Source of the DNA: Prosthecobacter sp.
Lineage (GTDB): Bacteria > Verrucomicrobiota > Verrucomicrobiia > Verrucomicrobiales > Verrucomicrobiaceae
Direction: 5' to 3'
Assembly (NCBI RefSeq): GCF_034366625.1
Contig: NZ_JAXMIH010000004.1
Coordinates: 1 to 38,557 of the forward strand
Length of the DNA stretch: 38,557 nt
Shown: positions 7,401-14,824 of the stretch, in pieces
Layout: every line of letters starts with the position of its first letter
Position numbering within the stretch: position 1 is the stretch's first letter
Translations under genes and position numbers: made by a program
Notes under the pieces: model-generated
The model's input: the letters and a program-made list of their open reading frames with translations, nothing else
Database searches by the model: none
Told to the model about the DNA's origin: nothing

Positions 7401-9371
7401 ATGGTCCGCTTAATTATCCCTCCTCCGCGGGTGCGCCAGAGCGCCCGCACGGCGCTGCAAGGCTGGCTGGCGCTGCGGCTGCTGCTGGCTTTCCTCTGCG
7501 GGTCCGCCCCGGCGCAGGAGGGGCATGAGCCCCTCGATCCGGTGAAGCTGAAACGGCTGCCGTTGGATCAGTTGCTGGAGACGGAGATCACCTCGGTGTC
7601 ACGCCGGGTGGAGCCGCTGAAACGCGCCCCCAGCGCGATCGATGTGGTGACGGATGAGGACATCCGGCGCACGGGAGCGAACAATCTGCAGGATGCGCTG
7701 CGGCTGGCCACGGGGCTGCATGTGGCGCAGGTGGACGGCCATGACTGGGCCATTTCAGCGCGTGGTTTCAACACGACCACCTCCAACAAAATGCAGGTGC
7801 TGATGGACGGGCGCAATCTCTACACGCCGCTGTATTCCGGCGTGTTCTGGGATGTGCAGCACACCTTCATGCCCGATGTGGAGCAGATCGAGGTGATCCG
7901 CGGTCCTGGGGCCACGCTGTGGGGCGCCAACGCGGTGAACGGCGTGATCAACATCCGCAGCAAAAGCGCGCGAGACACCCAGGGCTGGCTGCTGCAAGGC
8001 GGCGCGGGCAATGTGGAGCAGGGTTTCGGCGGCGTGCGTTACGGCGGCAAGATCGGTGACACTTTCTACCGCGTGTATGCCACCACCCTGAACCGCGCCG
8101 ACATGAGCCGCGAGCGGGGCGGCAACGCACGGGATGCCTACAGCCTCACGCAAGCCGGGTTTCGCACGGACACGGACCTTTCCGCCGGTGACCTGCTGAC
8201 TTTCCAAGGCGACATGTACACCGGGCGTTTCGGCCAGCTCGTGGCGAATGATGTGGAAGCGAGTGGCGGCAACCTGCTGGCGCGGTGGACGCGGACACTC
8301 AGCGCGGACTCCAGCCTCATGCTGCAAGGTTACTATGACCGCACGCACCGGCTGGTGCCGGGAACGTTCGAGGAAGTGCGCAACAATTATGATCTCGAGT
8401 TCCAGCACAGCTTCACGGTGAATGATGCCCATGACATCGTGTGGGGGCTGAACTTCCGCGCCTCGCAGGACGAGATCAGCAATCTAGGGCCGGGACTCGC
8501 CTTCCTGCCTGCGGCGGAGACGCTCTACCTGATCAGCGGTTACATCCAGGATGACTTCCATGTCATCCCCAACCTGCTGACCGTCACGCTGGGCACCAAA
8601 CTGGAACACAACAGCTTCAGCGGCTTCGAGTACCAGCCCAGCCTGCGCTTTGCGCTGACGCCGACGCCGAACCAGACCTTCTGGGGTGCGGTGTCGCGCT
8701 CCGTGCGCACGCCATCCCGCATCGATCAGGATCTGTTCGCGCCCAATCCGGCCTTTGCCGCGCCGACGACCTTGCAAGGCACCCGCGCCTATCAGTCGGA
8801 AGTCCTGCTCGCCTACGAGCTGGGTTACCGCGCGCGGCCCTTGAGCAACGTCACCACGGACCTGGCGCTCTTCTATCATGACTTCTCGCATGTGCGCAGC
8901 ATCGAGCCCATCGGCGCGGGGCCGACCCTCACGTTTGGCAATCTGCTCGAAGGCGAGGTCTATGGGGCTGAATTTGAAGCGAAGTGGCAGGCCACCCGCT
9001 GGTGGCGAGTCGAGGGGGGATATACCGTGATGCGCACCCATCTGCGCACCGATGCCGGCAGCCGCGACACCCGCGGTGGCACGGTTGAGGGCAACGATCC
9101 GAACAACATCTTCGTCCTGCGGTCCTTGTGGGATCTGCCGGGCGACTTTGAGCTGGATGCCACGTTCCGTTATGTGGGAGCGCTGCCGCGACCGCAAACG
9201 CCGGCTTATTCCACGCTGGACCTGCGGCTGGGCTGGGAGCCTAAGCCGGGCCTCGAACTGGCCATCGTGGGCCGCAACCTGCTGGATGCCAAGCACCCTG
9301 AATACCGCACCACCACCGTGAGCCGCGAAGTCGGCCGCAGTGTTTATTTCATGTTCACATGCCGCTTCTGA
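7401..9371 (+). CDS. TonB-dependent outer-membrane receptor
   Basis: The 656-residue protein has a signal peptide (about 1-38, ending SAPAQ). Next comes the N-terminal ITSVSRR segment typical of this receptor subgroup. The plug domain (about 60-170) shows SAIDVVTDEDIRRTGANNLQ, VLMDGRNLYTP, IEVIRGPGATLWGANAVNG and VINIRSKSA. The rest is a 22-strand-type beta barrel ending in an aromatic residue (YFMFTCRF), as outer-membrane insertion requires. It should import a TonB-dependent ligand or sense one; the substrate is not readable. The gene overlaps the following yfiR-like gene by 13 bp and is the first of a three-gene operon with a hybrid histidine kinase, so a receptor-to-kinase sensing route is plausible. 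Confidence 0.95.
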   Translation: MVRLIIPPPRVRQSARTALQGWLALRLLLAFLCGSAPAQEGHEPLDPVKLKRLPLDQLLETEITSVSRRVEPLKRAPSAIDVVTDEDIRRTGANNLQDALRLATGLHVAQVDGHDWAISARGFNTTTSNKMQVLMDGRNLYTPLYSGVFWDVQHTFMPDVEQIEVIRGPGATLWGANAVNGVINIRSKSARDTQGWLLQGGAGNVEQGFGGVRYGGKIGDTFYRVYATTLNRADMSRERGGNARDAYSLTQAGFRTDTDLSAGDLLTFQGDMYTGRFGQLVANDVEASGGNLLARWTRTLSADSSLMLQGYYDRTHRLVPGTFEEVRNNYDLEFQHSFTVNDAHDIVWGLNFRASQDEISNLGPGLAFLPAAETLYLISGYIQDDFHVIPNLLTVTLGTKLEHNSFSGFEYQPSLRFALTPTPNQTFWGAVSRSVRTPSRIDQDLFAPNPAFAAPTTLQGTRAYQSEVLLAYELGYRARPLSNVTTDLALFYHDFSHVRSIEPIGAGPTLTFGNLLEGEVYGAEFEAKWQATRWWRVEGGYTVMRTHLRTDAGSRDTRGGTVEGNDPNNIFVLRSLWDLPGDFELDATFRYVGALPRPQTPAYSTLDLRLGWEPKPGLELAIVGRNLLDAKHPEYRTTTVSREVGRSVYFMFTCRF

Positions 9372-9919
9372 CCGCCAGACTCCAACTCGGCGGCAAAGCA
9401 GCGGCGCTCATGCTCCTGCTGCTGGGCTGGTGTGCCCAGTTGCGGGCGGAAACACCGGCGGAGCGTGAGTATGCTCTGAAGGCCGCCTGCCTGTTCAACT
9501 TCTGCCAGTTCATCACCTGGCCGGCGGACGCGTTCGACTCGCCCTCGGCCCCCATCGTCATCGGGGTGCTGGGAACTGATCCGTTTGGAGCCGTGCTGGA
9601 TGCGATGGTGCGTGGGGAGAGCATTCGGGGCCGGCAGATTCGCATCATCCGTTACCGTCGCGTGGATGAGGCATTGAACAGCCATCTGCTCTTCATCAGC
9701 GCGTCCGAGTCAGCCCGGCTGAACTTCATTCTGCGAGCCGTGCAGGGGCGCAGGATTGTGACCATCGGGGAGAATGATGATTTTCTCGATGAGGGCGGCA
9801 TGATCGCGCTGGCAGCCGTAGAGAACCGGGTGCGCCTGCGCATCAAGCTCTCCGCAATCCGCGGCGGGGGCGTCAGCGTGAGTTCCAAGCTTCTGCGCGT
9901 GGCGGACATCGTTCCATAA
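9359..9919 (+). CDS. YfiR-family periplasmic protein (DUF4154)
   Basis: The 186-residue protein has a signal peptide (about 1-30, ending AQLRA) and then the YfiR/DUF4154 fold: YALKAACLFNFCQFITWP, IVIGVLGTDPFG, GRQIRIIRYR, LLFISASESARL, VTIGENDDFLDEGGMIAL and RLRIKLSAI. In Pseudomonas, YfiR is a periplasmic repressor that binds the sensor domain of the diguanylate cyclase YfiN. Here the start lies inside the end of the TonB receptor gene (13-bp overlap), and the next gene, two bases after the stop, is a CHASE8-type histidine kinase. By analogy YfiR should gate that kinase. Confidence 0.9.
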   Translation: MPLLTARLQLGGKAAALMLLLLGWCAQLRAETPAEREYALKAACLFNFCQFITWPADAFDSPSAPIVIGVLGTDPFGAVLDAMVRGESIRGRQIRIIRYRRVDEALNSHLLFISASESARLNFILRAVQGRRIVTIGENDDFLDEGGMIALAAVENRVRLRIKLSAIRGGGVSVSSKLLRVADIVP

Positions 9920-9921
9920 TC

Positions 9922-11826
9922 ATGTCTCCTCTGCGCGATACACCAATCAAACGCAAGCTGATGCTGGTCATCATGCTGACCACCGGCTTCGCGTTGCTGC
10001 TGATGGCCTCGGCCGTGGTCACTTATGAGGTGGTCACGTTCCGCTCTTCCATGATGGCCACGACCACCGGGCTGGCCAAGGTGGTGGGCTCCATGAGCAC
10101 GAGCTCCGTGGCGTTCAACAACCAGGAGGATGCGCAGGAGGTGCTCGCCGCGCTGGCCGTAGAACCGCAGATCACGCTGGTGGCCATCTATGACAAAAAT
10201 GGCCGGCTCTTCGCCAGCTTTACTCCCGGCGGCTCGGTCAAAGACCTGCCAATCACGCCCGAGCCTGACGGGCGTGATTTCCGCGAATCTCATCTGGTCA
10301 TGTTCACGCCCATCATCGAGAAAGACGTGCGGCTGGGCACGCTCTACATCCGCGCCGATTTGCGAGAGATGTATCAGCGCCTCTTCGCCTACGGCGCGCT
10401 GGTTTCCCTCGTGGGCGTTGGTGCCATCGGCGTGTCGATGGGCGTTTCAATCGTCCTGCAACGGCGCATTACCGGCCCCATCGTCGATCTCGCCGCCACG
10501 GCCCGTGCGGTTTCGGAACGGCAGGACTACTCGGTGCGTGCCGTGGCGCAGGGACGCGATGAAATCGGCGATCTGACAGACGCCTTCAACCAGATGCTCA
10601 TCCGGGTGGGAGATGCGAACGCCGCGCTCCAGCAGGCCAAGGATGTGGCCGAAGCCGCGAACCGTGCCAAGGATGAGTTTCTGGCCATCCTCAGCCACGA
10701 ACTGCGCACGCCGCTGACGCCGGTGCTGGCCACGGTGGCGATGCTGCGGGAGGCGGCCGACACCTCGCCGGCGCTGCTCCAGGAGCTGGACACCATTCAG
10801 CGGAACGTGCAGTTGGAGGCGCGGCTCATTGATGACCTGCTGGATCTGACGCGCATCAGTCGTGGCAAGCTGGAGCTGCATCAGGCCGTCGTGGACGTGC
10901 GCGCTTTGCTGGCACATGCGGTGCGGAATTATCTCATCGATCAGGCCACCGAAAAGAACCTCAAGGTCGAGGTGAAGGTGGCTGAGACTGCGGCGACGCA
11001 CATCGTGGGAGATGCGCCACGCATCACGCAGGTGCTGTGGAATCTGCTGCAGAATGCCTGCAAATTCACCCCAGCAGGCGGGACCATCACCATCCGCGCC
11101 TTCAATGACAGCGCGTCATCCGGGCCGCCGCCCGCATTGATCGTCGAGATCACCGATACGGGCATTGGGATCGATCCAGCCGTCTTGCCGCGCATTTTCA
11201 CCGCCTTCGACCAAGGCGAGCGTTCACGCACGCGTCTGTTCGGGGGCTTGGGGCTGGGTCTCGCCATCAGCCTCGCCATCACGGAGAAACACGGCGGCAC
11301 ACTCACCGCCAGCAGTCCTGGGACCGGTCAAGGAGCCACCTTCACCCTGCGTCTTCCCACCGTGCCTGCGTCCACGGCTGAAGCCACGGCCCCGGCGGCT
11401 CCGGCCGTGCCAGTCCAGCCCGCTGAGGCGCACGCCGGCCGCATCTTGCTGGTGGAAGATCACGCCGACAGCGCCCGCCAGCTCACCCGCCTGCTGATGC
11501 GCGAAGGTCATGAGGTCACGGGTGCCGCCGCCGTTGCCGAAGCCATGCAACTGGCAGACAAACATACCTTTGACCTGCTGGTCAGTGACCTGGGCCTGCC
11601 CGATGGCAGCGGCATTGATCTCATGCGTCATCTGGCCGCACACCATCCCATGCCCGGCATCGCCCTCAGTGGTTATGGCATGGAAGAAGATGTCAAAGCC
11701 AGCCTGGCAGCGGGCTTCCAGTTACATCTGACCAAACCGGTGGACTGGCCGGATCTCAAGGCCGCGATCCAACGGCTGCTCGACGAAAAACAACATCGCT
11801 CGGCAGGCCGGTTTGGCCCTGCCTGA
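9922..11826 (+). CDS. CHASE8-type hybrid sensor histidine kinase
   Basis: The 634-residue protein has two membrane helices (about 14-36 and 156-178) around a CHASE8-like periplasmic domain (about 40-152), with SMSTSSVAFNNQEDAQEVL near its start. A HAMP (about 180-235) and a HisKA domain with phospho-acceptor His259 in LSHELRTPL follow. The HATPase part has the N-box NLLQNACKFTP, the G1 box DTGIGID and the G2 box GLGLGLAIS. The C-terminal receiver (about 505-628) has Asp556 in VSDLGLPDGSG. It is the last gene of the receptor-YfiR-kinase operon. The CHASE8 domain is the same type that YfiR regulates in YfiN, so the kinase probably replaces the diguanylate cyclase as the output. The final target of phosphotransfer is not shown. 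Confidence 0.94.
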   Translation: MSPLRDTPIKRKLMLVIMLTTGFALLLMASAVVTYEVVTFRSSMMATTTGLAKVVGSMSTSSVAFNNQEDAQEVLAALAVEPQITLVAIYDKNGRLFASFTPGGSVKDLPITPEPDGRDFRESHLVMFTPIIEKDVRLGTLYIRADLREMYQRLFAYGALVSLVGVGAIGVSMGVSIVLQRRITGPIVDLAATARAVSERQDYSVRAVAQGRDEIGDLTDAFNQMLIRVGDANAALQQAKDVAEAANRAKDEFLAILSHELRTPLTPVLATVAMLREAADTSPALLQELDTIQRNVQLEARLIDDLLDLTRISRGKLELHQAVVDVRALLAHAVRNYLIDQATEKNLKVEVKVAETAATHIVGDAPRITQVLWNLLQNACKFTPAGGTITIRAFNDSASSGPPPALIVEITDTGIGIDPAVLPRIFTAFDQGERSRTRLFGGLGLGLAISLAITEKHGGTLTASSPGTGQGATFTLRLPTVPASTAEATAPAAPAVPVQPAEAHAGRILLVEDHADSARQLTRLLMREGHEVTGAAAVAEAMQLADKHTFDLLVSDLGLPDGSGIDLMRHLAAHHPMPGIALSGYGMEEDVKASLAAGFQLHLTKPVDWPDLKAAIQRLLDEKQHRSAGRFGPA

Positions 11827-11871
11827 TTCATCACCGATCTCGTCGGCACGAAGGGCCCGGCCGTTCTTCGG

Positions 11872-12543
11872 TTACGCTGCCTGATAGCTGTGGATGGCGC
11901 TGAAGCTGCCGAAGGATCGGCGGAGTTTCTTCAAGCCCAGCTCCATGCGTGTCTTCACCGTGCCGAGCGGCAGGTGGGTGGCCTGTGCGACCTCGCGCTG
12001 GCTCATGCCTTGGAGGAAGGCCAGCGCGATGACGTGCTGCTGCGGTTCGGGCAGCCGCTTGAGATGAGCGCTGAGGACATTGCCCAAATCCGTCTGCTCG
12101 CAATCGGCGGTGGCATCATGGGAGCTGGGCATGGCGTTGGTCGCGTCCTCGTAGCGGGTGCAGGCTCTGCCATAAGCCTGCGAGCGGCGGATGTGATCAA
12201 TGGCACGGCGGCGGGCGAGCGTCAGCAGCCAGGCCAGCGGAGCGCCCTTGGCCGCTGAATAGTGATGCGAGCGCCGCCACAACTCCAGCAGGCACTCCTG
12301 CACGATGTCCTGGGCGAAAAAATCGTCATTGATGATGCGCCTGATGGTGCCCTTCAGCAGGGCTTGGTAACGGTGGAACAGTGTTTCCAGCGCGGCAGTG
12401 TCACCCGCTTGGATGGCAGTCATGAGATCGGCATCTGAAGGCAGTGCTGACTCACCGTGGGCAAGATCGTAATGCAAGGACGAGGTATTGGCGGTGAATG
12501 AGGTTTTCATGCTCCCGAGGTTAAGAACAGAGCGATGCATCAC
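11872..12543 (-). CDS. ECF-type RNA polymerase sigma factor (SigK-like)
   Basis: The protein has up to 223 residues. Sigma region 2 (about 38-110) shows GDTAALETLFHRY, DIVQECLLELW and WLLTLARRRAIDHIRR; sigma region 4 (about 155-210) shows LPEPQQHVIALAFLQGMSQREVAQ and LGTVKTRMELGLKKL. It should direct RNA polymerase to a small regulon. ATG 12543 is the first start, but ATG 12510, preceded by GGGAG, gives MKTSFTANTSS and is a good alternative (212 residues). The gene is convergent with the hybrid kinase at 9922-11826. No anti-sigma gene follows it, which is unusual for the class. Confidence 0.92.
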   Translation of the reverse strand: MMHRSVLNLGSMKTSFTANTSSLHYDLAHGESALPSDADLMTAIQAGDTAALETLFHRYQALLKGTIRRIINDDFFAQDIVQECLLELWRRSHHYSAAKGAPLAWLLTLARRRAIDHIRRSQAYGRACTRYEDATNAMPSSHDATADCEQTDLGNVLSAHLKRLPEPQQHVIALAFLQGMSQREVAQATHLPLGTVKTRMELGLKKLRRSFGSFSAIHSYQAA

Positions 12544-12632
12544 AACCTGAGCACGCCCCGCATGGCGGGTCAGGATAACCCTGAGACTCTGATGCAGCTA
12601 TCGGGCCGTGACCCGATGTGATCCTTGGAAAG

Positions 12633-12672
12633 AAGGAGGCGCGAAGTTTATGCAACTTCGCGCCTGACGGTC
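12633..12672. repeat. Intergenic hairpin repeat R1, copy 2
   Basis: The perfect 12-bp stem AGGCGCGAAGTT (12637-12648) pairs with AACTTCGCGCCT (12654-12665) around the loop TATGC. The flanks AAGGAGG and CTGACGGTCC match the copy at 6111-6150. Both copies lie in divergent gaps upstream of a minus-strand regulatory gene. There is no T-run. Confidence 0.88.
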
Positions 12673-12953
12673 CGGTGGTCTCTCTTCGGTATAAACGGAA
12701 GATTGCTTCTGGGACCACCAATGAATCGCGGCACACCGTGAAATCGGATGTATTGCGGCGAAATTATTTTAACGGTCAGGTGCGAACTGCATGCACGCAG
12801 CATTCAAGGCACGGGGATGAAGCAGCCGGGGGAACGAGGGTGGATCTGGCGCCTACGGCGTGAGGAGCGGTTTGGATGTTCAAGAAGCGGCAGCACGTCG
12901 CTTTTCCGGCGGGTCCGCTGGCGCTGGCGGCTTCGATTTAATGGTTGGAAAGG

Positions 12954-12980
12954 GGATGCCGGCGAACCGTCCCGGCATCC
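12954..12980 (+). promoter_or_regulatory. Stem-loop just upstream of a small ORF
   Basis: The arms GGATGCCGG (12954-12962) and CCGGCATCC (12972-12980) form a 9-bp perfect stem with a 9-nt loop. It ends 12 bases before ATG 12993, so it would sit in the 5' leader of the small ORF. No ligand-binding fold or T-run is visible. It could affect translation or simply be a repeat remnant. Confidence 0.4.
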
Positions 12981-12992
12981 GAGCGAAAGATT

Positions 12993-13268
12993 ATGTCAAT
13001 CAAACATTGGCTAATCCGCGTCCAGTGGGAATCGCCACAGAGGACACTGCCAGAGCCGACCTGGGTCCGGTCACAGGGGCCGGAGGCACCGGACGATGAC
13101 AGCCTGCTCCATGCACTGGCACACTTTCACGTATCGAGCAGCTTGCCATACGTGGCCCGTTTTTACGTGAGGCTGCTGCCGAACGGAGATCACCCGCCGC
13201 CGCCTGAGAACGCGTATGCCAGCGGCCAGCACCAGATGTGGGTGCTCAAGGAACCGCCGGGCGGCTGA
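12993..13268 (+). CDS. Small hypothetical protein
   Basis: This 91-residue ORF begins MSIKHWLIRVQWE, continues through SLLHALAHFHVSSSLPYVARFYVRLL and ends in a Pro/Gly-rich tail. ATG 12993 is preceded by GAGCGAAAG, a weak ribosome site at workable spacing. I do not recognise a family, and there is no signal peptide or membrane helix. It is convergent with the HD-like gene. The open frame extends further upstream, but the residues before the ATG look non-coding. Real coding is likely but not certain. Confidence 0.45.
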   Translation: MSIKHWLIRVQWESPQRTLPEPTWVRSQGPEAPDDDSLLHALAHFHVSSSLPYVARFYVRLLPNGDHPPPPENAYASGQHQMWVLKEPPGG

Positions 13269-13339
13269 ATCCGCTGAAGATCCTGGGTGCTGCCGCAACG
13301 CTCCCTTGCATTGGCGCTGCGGCCCAAGCCTGTCAGGCT

Positions 13340-13906
13340 CTAAGCCGCCATCCGGGCGTTTTCGAGCAGCGCCAGCAGATGCCGCTGCGCCCGCAGCACG
13401 GGCTGCTCATTGCCAAAGGCCAGATCCAGCACCGGCATGGTTTTATGAATGCGCTCATCCAGATCATCTCCGTCGTCATCCAGCGTGGCCGCGGCATCTG
13501 CCAGCTTGATCAGCCGTGTCTGCCAGTCGCAGGCATGCAGACGCTTGAGATGAATGCCTTCGTCCAGGTCAGGATCACGGCTCAAGCGCTCCACCCGGGA
13601 GGCGATGAGGCGGCCGAACTGATTTTCGAGTTCGTCGAACGAGACATCGGTTTTCTCCAGCACATTATGCAGCAGTGCGGCGGCAAGTACCGGTGGCTCC
13701 TGACAGTGATAGACCGCCGTGAGCGTGACCGCCACCCGGGTGGCCTGGGCAAACGATGGCGGGACTTCATCGGGTGGCACCTCACCGGCATGGGCCTGTG
13801 CCGCAAACGCGGCGGCTTTTTGCCAGAGCGGCTGGGCGATGGCGGCAGCAATGTCCGCCTGCTGCTCGTGCAACTGGTCAGAGATAAAGGAAGCCATGAC
13901 ATTCAT
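13340..13906 (-). CDS. HD-domain (RelA/SpoT-hydrolase-like) protein with altered metal motif
   Basis: The 188-residue protein resembles the N-terminal hydrolase half of SpoT/RelA and MESH1-type HD proteins: KAAAFAAQAHAGE for the first helix, AALLHNVLEKTDVSFDEL for the HD helix and RLIKLADAAATL for the later Asp-containing helix. The family normally has LLHDVVEDT and KLADKLHNL. Here the metal-binding HD pair reads HN, and the KLAD.LHN motif loses its later residues. Hydrolysis of guanosine polyphosphate may therefore be weak or lost. It has no synthetase or TGS/ACT domains. Met4 is an alternative start. It is not tightly linked to neighbours. Confidence 0.75.
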   Translation of the reverse strand: MNVMASFISDQLHEQQADIAAAIAQPLWQKAAAFAAQAHAGEVPPDEVPPSFAQATRVAVTLTAVYHCQEPPVLAAALLHNVLEKTDVSFDELENQFGRLIASRVERLSRDPDLDEGIHLKRLHACDWQTRLIKLADAAATLDDDGDDLDERIHKTMPVLDLAFGNEQPVLRAQRHLLALLENARMAA

Positions 13907-14015
13907 GCCCGCTTAATCGTACCTGCCCGTGAATCTGGATGTGGGCTTTTGTCTCTCGCTGGTGTGATGGCAAGTGGCCGCAGCACCGCCCGGAGACACC
14001 TGCGGTGACCACGGA

Positions 14016-14342
14016 TCAATCCCGCCTTCTCAAAACCACCCTCGAGATGCCGTAACAGAGTGCGGCGGGCTTGATGAGGGGCAGGGCAACGCGGAGAACG
14101 CTGCCCAGCACGCGTGTCACCGGGAGAGTCCGCAGCACATATCCTGCCGCAAGGGCATAGAGCAGCGCCTTGTCAGGATTGTCATGCGCATAAGCGACTG
14201 TCTGGTCGATCGCCCGCTGCGCCGTCGTGCGCGCCTGGGTGATAACCCCGTCCATGACCTGTGGCGTGGATGCTACCGTGACCCGGCTGGGAGCGGACCT
14301 CACCAGGGTTCTGGAATTAGATCTGGCTTTCGTGTGGCGCAT
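14016..14342 (-). CDS. Small membrane protein following a DUF883-like gene
   Basis: The 108-residue protein has an Arg/Ser/Thr-rich N-terminus and an amphipathic helix (TTAQRAIDQTVAYAHDNPDK). A hydrophobic segment from about 58 to 98 (ALLYALAAGYVLRTLPVTR, then LGSVLRVALPLIKPAAL) and a basic tail (RVVLRRRD) follow. It begins 8 bp after the stop of the DUF883-like gene at 14351-14686, so the two are probably co-transcribed, as YqjD-type genes often are with small membrane partners. The first 40 residues could be untranslated if a later start is used. The role is unknown, probably in the inner membrane. Confidence 0.65.
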   Translation of the reverse strand: MRHTKARSNSRTLVRSAPSRVTVASTPQVMDGVITQARTTAQRAIDQTVAYAHDNPDKALLYALAAGYVLRTLPVTRVLGSVLRVALPLIKPAALCYGISRVVLRRRD

Positions 14343-14350
14343 AAATGCGA

Positions 14351-14686
14351 TCAGTCGAGGTTTAACTTGCGGCCCAGGCCGGCGAGGAACCGATGAATGC
14401 TTGCGGCAGTGTCGTCACGTTGTTCGTGCGCCACGGACCAGGCAACGAGTGCTCCGACCAGCATCCCTGCGCCAAACACCCCCAGCACCGAGGTGCCCGG
14501 ATGTTCGCGCACGTAACGCTCGCTGGACTGCAGCACTTCGCTGGCTTTTCCTTTGGTGTTTTCCCAGGCATGGGCGGCCTCGCCTGCAACTGCACTGGCT
14601 TTCTCTTTGGTGCTTTCCCAGACACGGGCGGCTTCTCCAGTACGCGACTCGGCTTGTTCCAGCGTGGCAATGATTGGGTCGTTCAT
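14351..14686 (-). CDS. DUF883/ElaB-YqjD-like membrane-anchored protein
   Basis: With ATG 14686 the protein has 111 residues. A long charged, coiled helix contains two related segments (EAARVWESTKEKASAVAG and EAAHAWENTKGKASEVLQ), then YVREHPGTSVLGVFGAGML and the membrane segment LVGALVAWSVA (about 68-90). A run of charged helix, then HPG/NP and a C-terminal helix is the hallmark of ElaB/YqjD/DUF883 proteins. In E. coli these bind ribosomes at the membrane in stationary phase. The open frame extends 26 codons upstream, but that part does not resemble the family. It is the first gene of a likely pair with 14016-14342. Confidence 0.8.
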   Translation of the reverse strand: MNDPIIATLEQAESRTGEAARVWESTKEKASAVAGEAAHAWENTKGKASEVLQSSERYVREHPGTSVLGVFGAGMLVGALVAWSVAHEQRDDTAASIHRFLAGLGRKLNLD

Positions 14687-14824
14687 GATCGATGATGAGT
14701 TGAAGGTTTCGATGATGAATCGCATGCAACGCAGCCCGCGGCTGTATGCATCCCGGCGGCGCATACCACGCAGGTCATTCCCGACGCACGCGCACGCATG
14801 ATAGGCGCAGCCACGAACTAAACT

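Larger units (their letters stand above)
12544..12992. other. Intergenic region rich in inverted repeats
   Basis: This 449-bp gap lies between the sigma gene and a small plus-strand ORF. It holds a small perfect hairpin ATCGGG/CCCGAT (12600-12617), hairpin repeat R1 copy 2 (12633-12672), the inverted pair GGTGGTC (12673-12679) and GACCACC (12713-12719), and a 9-bp stem at 12954-12980. I see no credible protein-coding gene and no clear promoter. Confidence 0.6.

Noticed and set aside
12600..12617. ATCGGG/CCCGAT hairpin as a terminator
   Set aside because: The stem is only six base pairs and no T-run follows.
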